Shown here: piece after piece, positions 42,025 to 50,966 of the stretch
Layout: each line of letters opens with the position of its first letter
Position numbering within the stretch: position 1 is the stretch's first letter
NCBI GenBank assembly: GCA_947453145.1
Contig: CANGFA010000003.1
Location: 1-64,000 of the forward strand
Reading direction: 5' to 3'
DNA: 64,000 nt
Source: Bacteroidota bacterium
GTDB lineage: Bacteria > Bacteroidota > Bacteroidia > Chitinophagales > Chitinophagaceae
Notes under the pieces: generated by a model
Database searches by the model: none
The model's input: only the letters and a program-made list of their open reading frames with translations
What the model was told of the DNA's origin: nothing
Position numbers and translations under genes: made by a program

Positions 42025-43278
42025 ATGCCTTATTTATTTACTTCTGAGAGTGTTTCTGAAGGACATCCAGACAAAGTAGCGGATCAGATTTCTGACGCTT
42101 TAATCGACAACTTTTTAGCATTCGATCCACAATCAAAAGTGGCATGTGAAACTTTAGTAACTACTGGTCAAGTAATATTGGCTGGTGAGGTAAAATCTAA
42201 AGCCTATTTAGACGTTCAAACAATTGCACGTGATGTAATCAAGAAGATTGGTTACACGAAAAGTGAGTATATGTTTGAAGCGGATAGCTGTGGTGTATTA
42301 AGTGCTATTCACGAACAATCTGCTGATATTAATCAAGGTGTTGATAGAAAAAAGAAAGAGGAGCAAGGTGCTGGTGACCAAGGTATGATGTTTGGTTATG
42401 CAAGCAACGAAACAGAGGATTTTATGCCATTGGCACTTGACTTAGCGCACAAAATTTTAATTGAGCTTGCTGCATTAAGAAGAGAAAATAAAGCCATCAA
42501 ATATTTACGTCCAGATGCAAAATCTCAAGTAACATTAGAGTACAACGACAAAAACGAACCCGTAAGAATTGACGCGATTGTAGTTTCTACTCAACATGAT
42601 GATTTTGATAAGGAAGGAAAGATGTTAGAGAAGATTAAGAAAGATATTATTGAAATCTTAATTCCAAGAGTTAAAGCAAAATACAAGAAATATGCTAAGT
42701 TGTTTAATAAGGATATTAAGTATCATATTAACCCAACAGGTAAGTTTGTAATTGGTGGACCACATGGTGACACTGGTTTAACGGGCCGTAAAATTATCGT
42801 AGATACTTATGGTGGTAAAGGTGCACACGGCGGTGGTGCTTTCTCTGGAAAAGATCCAAGTAAAGTAGACCGTTCTGCAGCCTATGCAACGCGTCATATT
42901 GCTAAGAACTTAGTAGCTGCGGGTGTTGCATCGGAAGTATTGGTACAAGTATCTTACGCTATTGGTGTTGCTAAGCCAACTTCCATTAACGTAAACACAT
43001 ACGGTACAGCAAAAGTAAAATTAACCGATGGTCAAATTGGTAAATTAGTAGAAAGCATTTTTGATATGCGTCCTTACTTTATTGAGCAAAGATTAAAGTT
43101 AAGAACTCCAATGTATAGTGAGACTGCTGCTTATGGCCATATGGGTCGTAAGAATGAAACAGTTACTAAAACATTTACTACTCCTGATGGTAAATCAAAA
43201 ACAATGAAAGTGGAATTGTTTACTTGGGAAAAATTAGATTATGTAACAAAAGTGAAAAAAGCTTTTGGTTTAAAATAA
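42025..43278 (+). CDS. metK: S-adenosylmethionine synthetase
   Basis: 417 residues. Signature motifs are the N-terminal [20 protein letters not shown] with the Mg/ATP residues, [12 protein letters not shown], and [21 protein letters not shown] (P-loop-like). It makes SAM from Met and ATP in the cytoplasm. It is about 30 residues longer than the E. coli enzyme, mainly in the central part ([24 protein letters not shown] region), as in other Bacteroidota. It ends at a terminator. Confidence 0.97.
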   Translation: MPYLFTSESVSEGHPDKVADQISDALIDNFLAFDPQSKVACETLVTTGQVILAGEVKSKAYLDVQTIARDVIKKIGYTKSEYMFEADSCGVLSAIHEQSADINQGVDRKKKEEQGAGDQGMMFGYASNETEDFMPLALDLAHKILIELAALRRENKAIKYLRPDAKSQVTLEYNDKNEPVRIDAIVVSTQHDDFDKEGKMLEKIKKDIIEILIPRVKAKYKKYAKLFNKDIKYHINPTGKFVIGGPHGDTGLTGRKIIVDTYGGKGAHGGGAFSGKDPSKVDRSAAYATRHIAKNLVAAGVASEVLVQVSYAIGVAKPTSINVNTYGTAKVKLTDGQIGKLVESIFDMRPYFIEQRLKLRTPMYSETAAYGHMGRKNETVTKTFTTPDGKSKTMKVELFTWEKLDYVTKVKKAFGLK

Positions 43279-43294
43279 TTGAATGATTTATAAT

Positions 43295-43328
43295 AAAGCC
43301 CGTTCCGATAATTCAGGACGGGCTTTTT
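43295..43328 (+). terminator. Intrinsic terminator after metK
   Basis: AAAGCCCG pairs with CGGGCTTT; inner bases extend the stem around an AT-rich loop, and T residues follow. Confidence 0.88.
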
Positions 43329-43342
43329 AATTTTATTTGGAT

Positions 43343-43891
43343 ATGCAAAATCAAGAAAATCCATGGAAGAAAATAAGTAGTGAAGAAAAGTATGACAACC
43401 CATGGATTAATTTAACGGAGTATAAAGTAATCACACCCGCAGGTACCGAAGGAATTTACGGCAAGGTTCATTTTAAAAATATTGCGATTGGTGTCATTGC
43501 AATCGATGCAGAAAATAATACTTATTTAGTGGGCCAATATCGTTTCCCTTTAGATTTATATAGCTGGGAGATTCCTGAAGGGGGCTGTCCAGAAGGCACG
43601 GACTGGTTGGAAGCTGCAAAAAGAGAATTAAAAGAAGAAACCGGTTTTGAAGCTGCTAAATGGACGGAGTTATTACAAATGCATGTTTCAAATTCTGTTT
43701 CTGATGAATTCGCTGTTGTATATGTTGCAGAAGATTTAGTTGCCGGAGAGGCGGAACCAGAAGATACAGAAGATTTGCAGGTTATTAAAATACCGTTTTC
43801 ACAAGCAGTCAGATGGGTAATGGAAGGTGAAATAACCGATTCTATATCAGTTGCTGCCATCTTAAAATGGTCATTATTAAAAGCGCATTAA
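43343..43891 (+). CDS. Nudix hydrolase, ADP-ribose pyrophosphatase-like
   Basis: 182 residues from ATG 43343 (a TTG two codons earlier is also open). The Nudix box G-x5-E-x7-REUxEExGU is present: GGCPEGTDWLEAAKRELKEE then TGF (about residues 77-99). The N-terminal NPWINLTEYKVITPAG and overall layout fit ADP-ribose/NDP-sugar pyrophosphatases. The substrate is not certain. rlmB follows 18 nt later. Confidence 0.9.
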   Translation: MQNQENPWKKISSEEKYDNPWINLTEYKVITPAGTEGIYGKVHFKNIAIGVIAIDAENNTYLVGQYRFPLDLYSWEIPEGGCPEGTDWLEAAKRELKEETGFEAAKWTELLQMHVSNSVSDEFAVVYVAEDLVAGEAEPEDTEDLQVIKIPFSQAVRWVMEGEITDSISVAAILKWSLLKAH

Positions 43892-43897
43892 AAACTT

Positions 43898-43905
43898 TAA
43901 CTTTG
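43898..43905 (+). promoter_or_regulatory. -7 promoter element directly before rlmB
   Basis: TAACTTTG fits TAnnTTTG and ends 4 nt before the rlmB ATG, the same spacing as at porQ. Instead of TTG, TTA occurs at the -33 position. If active it would give a leaderless mRNA. Confidence 0.45.
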
Positions 43906-43909
43906 CTTT

Positions 43910-44734
43910 ATGCAGGAGAGAAATAATAGGCCAGAAAGAAAACATACAGGACCAAGAAGATTTAGTCCCCGTCCTAGTTTTACAACGGAACGTAAATTTA
44001 TTATTGGTCGACAGCCTTTAATAGAATCCTTGGAATCGGGTGCTAATATTGAAAAAATATTAATTCAAAAAAATGCACAAGGCGAAGGATTAAATGAGAT
44101 TAGACAGTTTGCGCGTGAAAACACGATTCCTATTAAATTAGTACCCATTGAGAAATTAAATGGAATGACTAAAGCAAATCATCAGGGGGTATTGGCTTTT
44201 ATTTCCAATGTAAAATATTTGGATTTACAAGAAGTGATTGATTTTGTTGTTGCAAAAGGGGAGACCCCTTTATTTGTTATGTTGGATGGCGTCACAGATG
44301 TGAGAAATATCGGTGCCATAAGTAGAAGCATTCATTGTTGTGGTGCACAAGCATTAATTATCCCAGACAAAGGAGTTGGCGCCTTAAATGAGGAAGCTTT
44401 TAAAAGTAGTGCAGGTGCGTTGGAGCATATCCATGTGGTAAGAGTAAGTAGTTTATTAAAAGCGGTAGATGATTTGCATTTAAATGGAATTCAGATTTTT
44501 ACGAGTGAAATGCGCGCAGATAATAATGTACATGAATTAGATTTTAATGTGCCAAGTTGTATTATAATGGGGGATGAAGGAAGAGGGGTGCAGCCTTATT
44601 TAGCAAAAGCAGCCGATTATTTTTTTAAAATACCCATGGCTACTAATTTTGATTCTTTCAATGTGTCCGTAGCTGCCGGAATTGTTTTATATGAAGCCAT
44701 GAAGCAACGTTTGTTTCCTTCATCAAAATTGTGA
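43910..44734 (+). CDS. rlmB: 23S rRNA (guanosine-2'-O-)-methyltransferase RlmB-like (SpoU)
   Basis: 274 residues. A basic N-terminal tail (about 1-25) precedes an L30e-like substrate-binding domain (about 28-105) and the SPOUT methyltransferase domain with motif 1 DVRNIGAISRS, motif 2 IIMGDEGRGV and motif 3 SFNVSVAAGIVLYE. It is predicted to methylate G2251 of 23S rRNA using SAM. Nudix is 18 nt upstream and GSCFA follows 5 nt downstream. Confidence 0.92.
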   Translation: MQERNNRPERKHTGPRRFSPRPSFTTERKFIIGRQPLIESLESGANIEKILIQKNAQGEGLNEIRQFARENTIPIKLVPIEKLNGMTKANHQGVLAFISNVKYLDLQEVIDFVVAKGETPLFVMLDGVTDVRNIGAISRSIHCCGAQALIIPDKGVGALNEEAFKSSAGALEHIHVVRVSSLLKAVDDLHLNGIQIFTSEMRADNNVHELDFNVPSCIIMGDEGRGVQPYLAKAADYFFKIPMATNFDSFNVSVAAGIVLYEAMKQRLFPSSKL

Positions 44735-44739
44735 AATAA

Positions 44740-45750
44740 ATGAGTGCATTGAAACTTAAATTAACCCTTGATGCGAAACCCTCGGAATTTAAAATTAATT
44801 ACGGGGATAAGATTATGTTAATGGGATCCTGTTTTACTGAAAATATAGGTGCCAAATTACAATCTCATTTATTTGAAACCTTGGAAAATTCACACGGTAT
44901 TTTATTTAATCCCTTAAGTGTTCAAAATGCTTTATTGGATATCATTTCAAATAAAAAATACACTCCATCTGACTTATTCTTATTAAATGAAGTATGGAAC
45001 AGTTGGCATCATCATAGTCGTTTCTCTGATGTTTCACAAACAGCTACTTTGGAAAAAATAAATACTTCCATTCAAGCATCGCATACTTTTTTACAAACGG
45101 CAAAACATTTAGTTATTACTTTGGGTTCTGCTTGGTTATATATTTTAAATGAAAATGCGCCTAATAAGATAGGCTTAGAGGTGGCAAACAATCACAAAGC
45201 GCCTTCCAATTGGTTTAATAAAAAACTATTCACACCGCATGATTTGCTTGCTAGTTTAACTTTACTTGTTACAAAATTACAAGCTTTTAATCCACAATTA
45301 CATATTGTATTTACCATTAGCCCTGTTAGACATTTAAGAGAGGGCTTAGTGGAAAACAACCGAAGTAAAGCGGTGCTTATTCAAGCTGTACATGATTTGA
45401 TTTCGAATCATACTAATATCGAATATTTTCCTGCTTACGAGTATGTAGTAGACGATTTAAGGGATTACCGTTTTTATGCAGAGGATTTAGTGCACCCCAA
45501 CTATGCTGCTACCCAGTATGTTTGGGAAAAGTTAGTAGAAACCCACATGAGTTTAGATACGCAATTCATCATGAAGCAGATTGCCGAATTGCAACTAGCA
45601 TTTAATCACAAACCTTTTTTTAGCGGTTCGGTTGCCCATCAAAATTTTTTACAAAGTTGCATAGAGAAAACAACTCACTTGATGCATCAATATCCTATTT
45701 TGCCGTTACAAAACCACTTGCAATTTTTTAAGGATCAAATTGGCAAATAA
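44740..45750 (+). CDS. GSCFA-domain protein
   Basis: 336 residues. The family-defining GSCF motif is MGSCFTENIG (about residues 29-38), with further SGNH-hydrolase-like blocks (HLVITLGSAWLY; DLVHPNYAATQYVWEK with the D-x2-H pair). It belongs to the SGNH/GDSL hydrolase superfamily and so may be an esterase/acyltransferase; the substrate is unknown. It lies 5 nt after rlmB and 30 nt before the penicillin acylase. Confidence 0.9.
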   Translation: MSALKLKLTLDAKPSEFKINYGDKIMLMGSCFTENIGAKLQSHLFETLENSHGILFNPLSVQNALLDIISNKKYTPSDLFLLNEVWNSWHHHSRFSDVSQTATLEKINTSIQASHTFLQTAKHLVITLGSAWLYILNENAPNKIGLEVANNHKAPSNWFNKKLFTPHDLLASLTLLVTKLQAFNPQLHIVFTISPVRHLREGLVENNRSKAVLIQAVHDLISNHTNIEYFPAYEYVVDDLRDYRFYAEDLVHPNYAATQYVWEKLVETHMSLDTQFIMKQIAELQLAFNHKPFFSGSVAHQNFLQSCIEKTTHLMHQYPILPLQNHLQFFKDQIGK

Positions 45751-45780
45751 TTACTTAATTTAGGAGTCTAAATTTAACGT

Positions 45781-48267
45781 ATGCGCATATTGCCATTTAT
45801 TTTTTCAGCGTTAGCTACAGCTGGATTAGTCACTGTTTTAAATGTCCAATTAATGATTGGCAAATCACCAACACCAAAATTGGGTTATTTTTTATCTCCT
45901 CAACATGGCTTTTGGAAAAACGCCGAAAAAATAGATGCAGGTTTTGATGCTTCAATTGTTGCCAAAGACTTAAAAGGCAATGTGGATGTTTATATGGATG
46001 ATAGGTTAGTTCCACATATTTATGCTGATAATGATGAGGATGCCTATTTCGTGCAAGGATATTTACATGCAAAGTTTAGATTGTGGCAAATGGATTTTCA
46101 AACACGTGTAGCAGCCGGAAGATTAAGTGAAATTGCCGGTGCAGATAAGCTTTCAATAGATCGTTTTTTTAGAAGATTAGGCATGGTATATGGCGCTGAG
46201 CAAACCGAAAAATACATTAATGAAAACAATCCGGTAATGAAAGCAACGGTTGATGCTTATACTGCAGGGGTGAATGCTTACATTAAGCAAATGGCTCCGG
46301 AGGAAATTCCATTTGAATATAAATTAATGAATTACCAACCAGACCAGTGGACCCCTAAAAAAACGTATTTGTTTTTAATGTTTATGTCTTATGATTTAAC
46401 GGGTCGTTCGGCTACAGCTGATTTACAATTAACCAATACCCGTGACTATTTAGGGCTTGATTTATTTGATAAATTATATACCAATCAACAAGACTCTTTA
46501 GATCCCATTATTCCAAAAGGCACTGCATTCGCCCCAGCTTCTATACATCCAATTATTCCTGCAAATGCCGATTCATTGTATTTGAAAAAGAAGCATACTA
46601 CTGCTTCTTCTTCTAGTGCAAATGCCACCGCATCAGTTGAAGCGCCAGATAAGAACAATGGTAGTAATAACTGGGCAGTAGCGGGTAGCAAGACAAAATC
46701 GGGACGTCCTATATTATGTAGTGATCCGCATTTAGGACTAAACCTTCCTTCTCTTTGGTATGAAGTGCAAATAACGACTCCAACTCATAGCACTTATGGA
46801 GCTAGTTTCCCTGGTTCTCCTGCCGTGATTATTGGGTTTAATGATAGTTTAGCTTGGGGTGTTACCAATGCGGGCAGAGATGTACTTGATTATTATGAAT
46901 TAAAATTTAAAGACAGCACTCAAAAAGAATATTGGTTCAATGGTCAATGGCAAGCAACAACGAACCGACAAGAAATAATAAAAGTAAAAGATAGTGCTGA
47001 TGTTGTTGAAAATATAGCAATGACTCATTGGGGGCCAACTATGTTTGATGCACACTATCAAAACCCACAATCAATGGGACGCAATTTGGCCGTAAAATGG
47101 ACAGGACATAATGCATCCACTGGAGTGGAAACGTTTTATAAATTAAATAGAGCAAAAAATTACGACGACTACATAGGCGCTATTTCTTTATGGAAATGTC
47201 CTGGACAAAACTTTGTATTTGCAAGTAAGTCCGGAGATATTGCCATTAAACAGCAAGGTAGTTTTGTTGCAAGATGGGATCGTCAAGGTGATTTTATTAT
47301 GCCAGGCCAAGACAGTAGTTATGATTGGCAGGGAATGATACCAAACGATGAAAACCCTATGATTAAAAATCCAGCTCGTGGATTTGTGAGTAGCGCCAAT
47401 CAAAAGTCAGTTGACTCCACTTATCCGTATTATTTAGGAACTGCAGCCTCTTTCCCTTTATATCGAGGCATTAGCGTAAATAAACGTTTGGCCGTTATGA
47501 ATCAAATTACGCCAAGCGATATGCAATCGTTACAAACGGATAATTACAATGTTTTTGCCGGAGTAGCAAGACCCGCTTTAAATAAGTTTTTAGATCAAAA
47601 TAAACTAAGTGCTGATGCGCAAAGAATGGTAAAGGAAATGAATAAATGGGATTTGTATAACAATGGAAATTCAAAAGGGATTACTGTTTTTAAAATTATT
47701 TGGGACAGTGTAGAAGATGCAGTATGGGGAGACGAATTAGCTGGATCATCCATCCCATTAACAAAGCCTGAGTCCTTTGTATTATTGGATCAGATGAATA
47801 AGGATTCCAATTTTTCTATAGCAGATGATATACGTACCCAAGGTAAAGTGGAAACACTTAAAGAACAAGTTCAGCTTGGTGTGGAGCGTGCAACAAAAAA
47901 ATTACTGGAATTAGAAAAGGAGGGTAAATTAGAATGGGTATCATTTAAATCAACCAAAGTACTTCACTTAACTAAAATTCCTGCATTAAGCAGATTGAAT
48001 TTACCAATTGGAGGTGGAGTGAATATCATTAATGCAACTACCGATGTACATGGGCCTAGTTGGAGAATGATAGTACATTTGACAGATGAAATTGAAGCAT
48101 ATGGATTATATCCTGGAGGCCAAAGCGGAAATCCGGGTAGTCCTTATTATGATACTTTTGTGGATTATTGGGCTGCTGGAAAGTATTATCGATTATTGTT
48201 TTTACCAAAAGCTAAATTAATATCCAACGAAAGAACAAAGTGGCATATTCAATTTAAAAATGCATAA
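45781..48267 (+). CDS. Penicillin acylase family (Ntn-hydrolase) protein
   Basis: 828 residues with an N-terminal signal anchor (about 5-25). The precursor has the alpha-subunit part (EDAYFVQGYLHAKFRLWQMD), a linker, and the nucleophile Ser295 in NNGSNNWAVAG that becomes the N-terminus of the beta subunit after autocleavage. The C-terminal GGQSGNPGSPYYDTFVDYW is characteristic. It hydrolyses amide bonds (N-acyl groups, possibly acyl-homoserine lactones or beta-lactam side chains). A small membrane gene follows at 26 nt. Confidence 0.93.
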   Translation: MRILPFIFSALATAGLVTVLNVQLMIGKSPTPKLGYFLSPQHGFWKNAEKIDAGFDASIVAKDLKGNVDVYMDDRLVPHIYADNDEDAYFVQGYLHAKFRLWQMDFQTRVAAGRLSEIAGADKLSIDRFFRRLGMVYGAEQTEKYINENNPVMKATVDAYTAGVNAYIKQMAPEEIPFEYKLMNYQPDQWTPKKTYLFLMFMSYDLTGRSATADLQLTNTRDYLGLDLFDKLYTNQQDSLDPIIPKGTAFAPASIHPIIPANADSLYLKKKHTTASSSSANATASVEAPDKNNGSNNWAVAGSKTKSGRPILCSDPHLGLNLPSLWYEVQITTPTHSTYGASFPGSPAVIIGFNDSLAWGVTNAGRDVLDYYELKFKDSTQKEYWFNGQWQATTNRQEIIKVKDSADVVENIAMTHWGPTMFDAHYQNPQSMGRNLAVKWTGHNASTGVETFYKLNRAKNYDDYIGAISLWKCPGQNFVFASKSGDIAIKQQGSFVARWDRQGDFIMPGQDSSYDWQGMIPNDENPMIKNPARGFVSSANQKSVDSTYPYYLGTAASFPLYRGISVNKRLAVMNQITPSDMQSLQTDNYNVFAGVARPALNKFLDQNKLSADAQRMVKEMNKWDLYNNGNSKGITVFKIIWDSVEDAVWGDELAGSSIPLTKPESFVLLDQMNKDSNFSIADDIRTQGKVETLKEQVQLGVERATKKLLELEKEGKLEWVSFKSTKVLHLTKIPALSRLNLPIGGGVNIINATTDVHGPSWRMIVHLTDEIEAYGLYPGGQSGNPGSPYYDTFVDYWAAGKYYRLLFLPKAKLISNERTKWHIQFKNA

Positions 48268-48293
48268 ATTAATTACTTATTTCAAAAAATTAT

Positions 48294-48668
48294 ATGAAAT
48301 CGAACACATCTGAATTAATAAAATTTGTTGTCAGCACTTTGCTTTCAGCTTTAATGGCATACGCCATTGGTATATACGGAAATCTTCCTTGGTGGAGTTT
48401 TGTTGTTACCAACTTTATCATTGCTATTGCTATGAATCAAAAGCCAAGTAAATCTTTTTTGTCAGGCGCACTAGGTATTGGATTATTATGGTTGACTTTG
48501 GCATTTGTGATTGACAATCAAAATCAACATATTTTATCTGTTAAAGTAGCTACTATTTTACCATTGAAAGGATCTTTTACAGCCCTAATTGCCTTAACAA
48601 GTTTTGTTGGTTTTTTATTAGGGGGGCTTTCGTCCTTAACTGGAAGTTTCGCAAAAAAGTTGAATTAA
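48294..48668 (+). CDS. Four-helix membrane protein, unrecognised
   Basis: 124 residues with four hydrophobic stretches (about 9-27, 32-46, 55-73 and 85-115), a Lys-containing N-terminus and a KKLN end. I do not recognise a family. It follows the penicillin acylase gene closely and ends before a strong terminator, so it closes the Nudix-rlmB-GSCFA-acylase run. Confidence 0.6.
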   Translation: MKSNTSELIKFVVSTLLSALMAYAIGIYGNLPWWSFVVTNFIIAIAMNQKPSKSFLSGALGIGLLWLTLAFVIDNQNQHILSVKVATILPLKGSFTALIALTSFVGFLLGGLSSLTGSFAKKLN

Positions 48669-48683
48669 TTTTTGGCTATATAG

Positions 48684-48730
48684 CTTTTAAAAGAAAGGGA
48701 CTGATTTTTATCAGTCCCTTTCTTTTAAAG
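48684..48730 (+). terminator. Long intrinsic terminator hairpin
   Basis: Arms of about 20 bp with a single bulged T surround a TTTT loop (central part GGGACTGAT-TTTT-ATCAGTCCC), with A- and T-rich ends. Confidence 0.9.
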
Positions 48731-48798
48731 ACAGTGCTTTTATTTTATATATTTGCATTGAATTTGCTTAATCTGTAATTGAGCTTAAATTTCAATTT

Positions 48799-49848
48799 AT
48801 GTCAGTACTACACAATCGCATCTCCAACCAGGAGTTGAAAGTAAAGTTGTATGAGGAGACTTTTCCTAGAACAACGATCAGTTTTTATCAGTATTTCTCA
48901 ATCCAAGACCCCCAAATTTTTAGAGACGAACTATACAAGGCATTGAATACTATTCAAGTGTTTGGCCGCATTTATGTTGCCGCAGAGGGCATTAATGCAC
49001 AAATAAGTATACCTACGCATCATATGCAAGTATTTAAAGATTATTTATATTCTATTAAACCCTTAAATGGGATACGCTTAAATATTGCTGTGAACGATGA
49101 TGGTAAAAGTTTTTGGGTGTTGAGAATTAAAGTGCGAGAAAAAATAGTTGCAGACGGAATTGATGATCCCCATTTTAGCATGGAAAATAAGGGAAAGTAT
49201 GTAAGTGCTAAAGAAATGAACTTGCTATTAGAAAAGGAAGATACTATTGTAATCGACATGCGTAATCATTATGAATATGAAGTAGGGCATTTTGAAAAAG
49301 CAATTGAAATTCCATCCGATACTTTTAGAGACCAATTGCCAATGGCAGTTGAAATGATGAAAGAAAATAAAGATAAAAATATTATCATGTATTGCACCGG
49401 AGGTATTCGTTGTGAAAAAGCAAGTGCTTACATGTTACATCAGGGTTTTAAAAATGTCTTTCATTTAGAAGGAGGCATCATTAACTATGCAAATAAAATT
49501 AAAGAAGCGGGTTTAGAAAGTAAATTCAAAGGAAAAAATTTTGTATTTGACGAAAGGCTAGGAGAGAAAATTACAGAAGATATCCTTGCCAAATGTCATC
49601 AATGCGGCAAGCCTGCCGACACCCATACCAATTGCAAAAATGATGCTTGCCATTTATTATTTATTCAATGCAAGGAATGTGCTAAAGTCTTTGATGGTTG
49701 CTGTACAACGGAATGTATGGATATATTCCATCTACCATTAGAAGAGCAAGAAAAATTAAGGGCTGGCCAAAAAAATGGCATTCAAGTCTTTAACAAAAGC
49801 AAACAAAGATTAAGGCCTAGACTTGGAGTTGATATTGAAGTGAAATAA
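48799..49848 (+). CDS. trhO: tRNA uridine-34 hydroxylase TrhO (rhodanese-domain)
   Basis: 349 residues. The N-terminal acylphosphatase-like part (about 20-115; [14 protein letters not shown]) is followed by a rhodanese domain with active Cys in [11 protein letters not shown] (near residue 199) and a C-terminal Cys-rich zinc-binding region ([14 protein letters not shown]...[12 protein letters not shown]). This is the YceA/TrhO architecture, which installs 5-hydroxyuridine at tRNA position 34. A TATATTTG -7 element lies at 48748-48755. It is a single gene. Confidence 0.92.
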   Translation: MSVLHNRISNQELKVKLYEETFPRTTISFYQYFSIQDPQIFRDELYKALNTIQVFGRIYVAAEGINAQISIPTHHMQVFKDYLYSIKPLNGIRLNIAVNDDGKSFWVLRIKVREKIVADGIDDPHFSMENKGKYVSAKEMNLLLEKEDTIVIDMRNHYEYEVGHFEKAIEIPSDTFRDQLPMAVEMMKENKDKNIIMYCTGGIRCEKASAYMLHQGFKNVFHLEGGIINYANKIKEAGLESKFKGKNFVFDERLGEKITEDILAKCHQCGKPADTHTNCKNDACHLLFIQCKECAKVFDGCCTTECMDIFHLPLEEQEKLRAGQKNGIQVFNKSKQRLRPRLGVDIEVK

Positions 49849-49933
49849 TGTTAAAATATAAAAAGTTATAGAATATCATTTCACTTCTGAACTTTTAGCG
49901 TAATGGCGAGCAGGGAGGAATGAAAAGGGTATT

Positions 49934-50869
49934 TTATAACGATTGATCTAATTTCTTCAAAGCATTGCAAATCAAATCATAAGTTTCGTCATCTGTTTTT
50001 GGTTCAGGCTTAAATGGAGCGCCAATTACTTTTTCGTATAGTTCAATATATCTTTTTGAAATAGTATCAATCCACTCATCTGTCATTTCCGGAACCGTTT
50101 GGCCTTCTTTCCCCATGAAATTATTTTCTATTAGCCATTCTCTTACAAACTCTTTACTTAATTGCTTTTGTTTTTCTTTTTTTAATTGACGTTCCTCAAA
50201 GCCTTCTGCATAAAAATAACGAGAAGAGTCTGGTGTATGAATTTCATCCATCAAATAAATGGTGTCTCCGATTTTTCCAAATTCATATTTGGTGTCTACT
50301 AATATTAATCCTTGTTTCGCTGCGATTTCTTTTCCTCTTTCGAATAATGCCAATGCATATTTTTCTAAAATGCTCCAATCTTCGGCACTAGCTAAACCTT
50401 GCTTAATAATTTCTTCTTTGGAAATATCTTCATCGTGACCTTCGCTTGCTTTAGTAGATGGTGTTATGAGGGGCTCAGGGAAAAAATCATTTTCGACCAT
50501 ACCCTCTGGTAAGTTTACACCACATAAGGTTCGTCCACCACCGTTGTAAGTTCTCCAAGCATGACCCACTAAATTGCCCCTAACCACCATTTCAATTTTA
50601 AATGGAGTACAAAGTTTACCTATGGCCACATTTGGGGCAGGAGTATCTAATAACCAATTTGGACAAATATCCCTGGTTTTTTGTAGCATATAAGCTGCAA
50701 TTTGGTTAAGCACTTGACCTTTAAAAGGGATGGGTTTGGGCAAGATTACATCAAAAGCAGAAATTCTGTCACTTGCTATCATTACAAGTATTTGATTTTC
50801 AATATAATATACATCTCTAACCTTGCCGTGGTACTCACCAATTTGATGGGGAAATTTGTTTGAATTCAT
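49934..50869 (-). CDS. purC: Phosphoribosylaminoimidazole-succinocarboxamide synthase
   Basis: 311 residues, the long form common in Bacteroidota and eukaryotes. Motifs: [30 protein letters not shown] (N-terminal ATP-binding region), [17 protein letters not shown], and [15 protein letters not shown]. It carries out the SAICAR step of purine synthesis. No purine riboswitch is visible in the 97-bp upstream gap. It is a single gene divergent from the TonB receptor. Confidence 0.96.
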   Translation of the reverse strand: MNSNKFPHQIGEYHGKVRDVYYIENQILVMIASDRISAFDVILPKPIPFKGQVLNQIAAYMLQKTRDICPNWLLDTPAPNVAIGKLCTPFKIEMVVRGNLVGHAWRTYNGGGRTLCGVNLPEGMVENDFFPEPLITPSTKASEGHDEDISKEEIIKQGLASAEDWSILEKYALALFERGKEIAAKQGLILVDTKYEFGKIGDTIYLMDEIHTPDSSRYFYAEGFEERQLKKEKQKQLSKEFVREWLIENNFMGKEGQTVPEMTDEWIDTISKRYIELYEKVIGAPFKPEPKTDDETYDLICNALKKLDQSL

Positions 50870-50966
50870 ACTGCTAAATTAAAAATTAAAGGCTAAATAC
50901 CGATAATTTTTTTAAATGCTAATATTTTGTTATTTTGTACTACAATTCAAATAAAAACAAACATTT

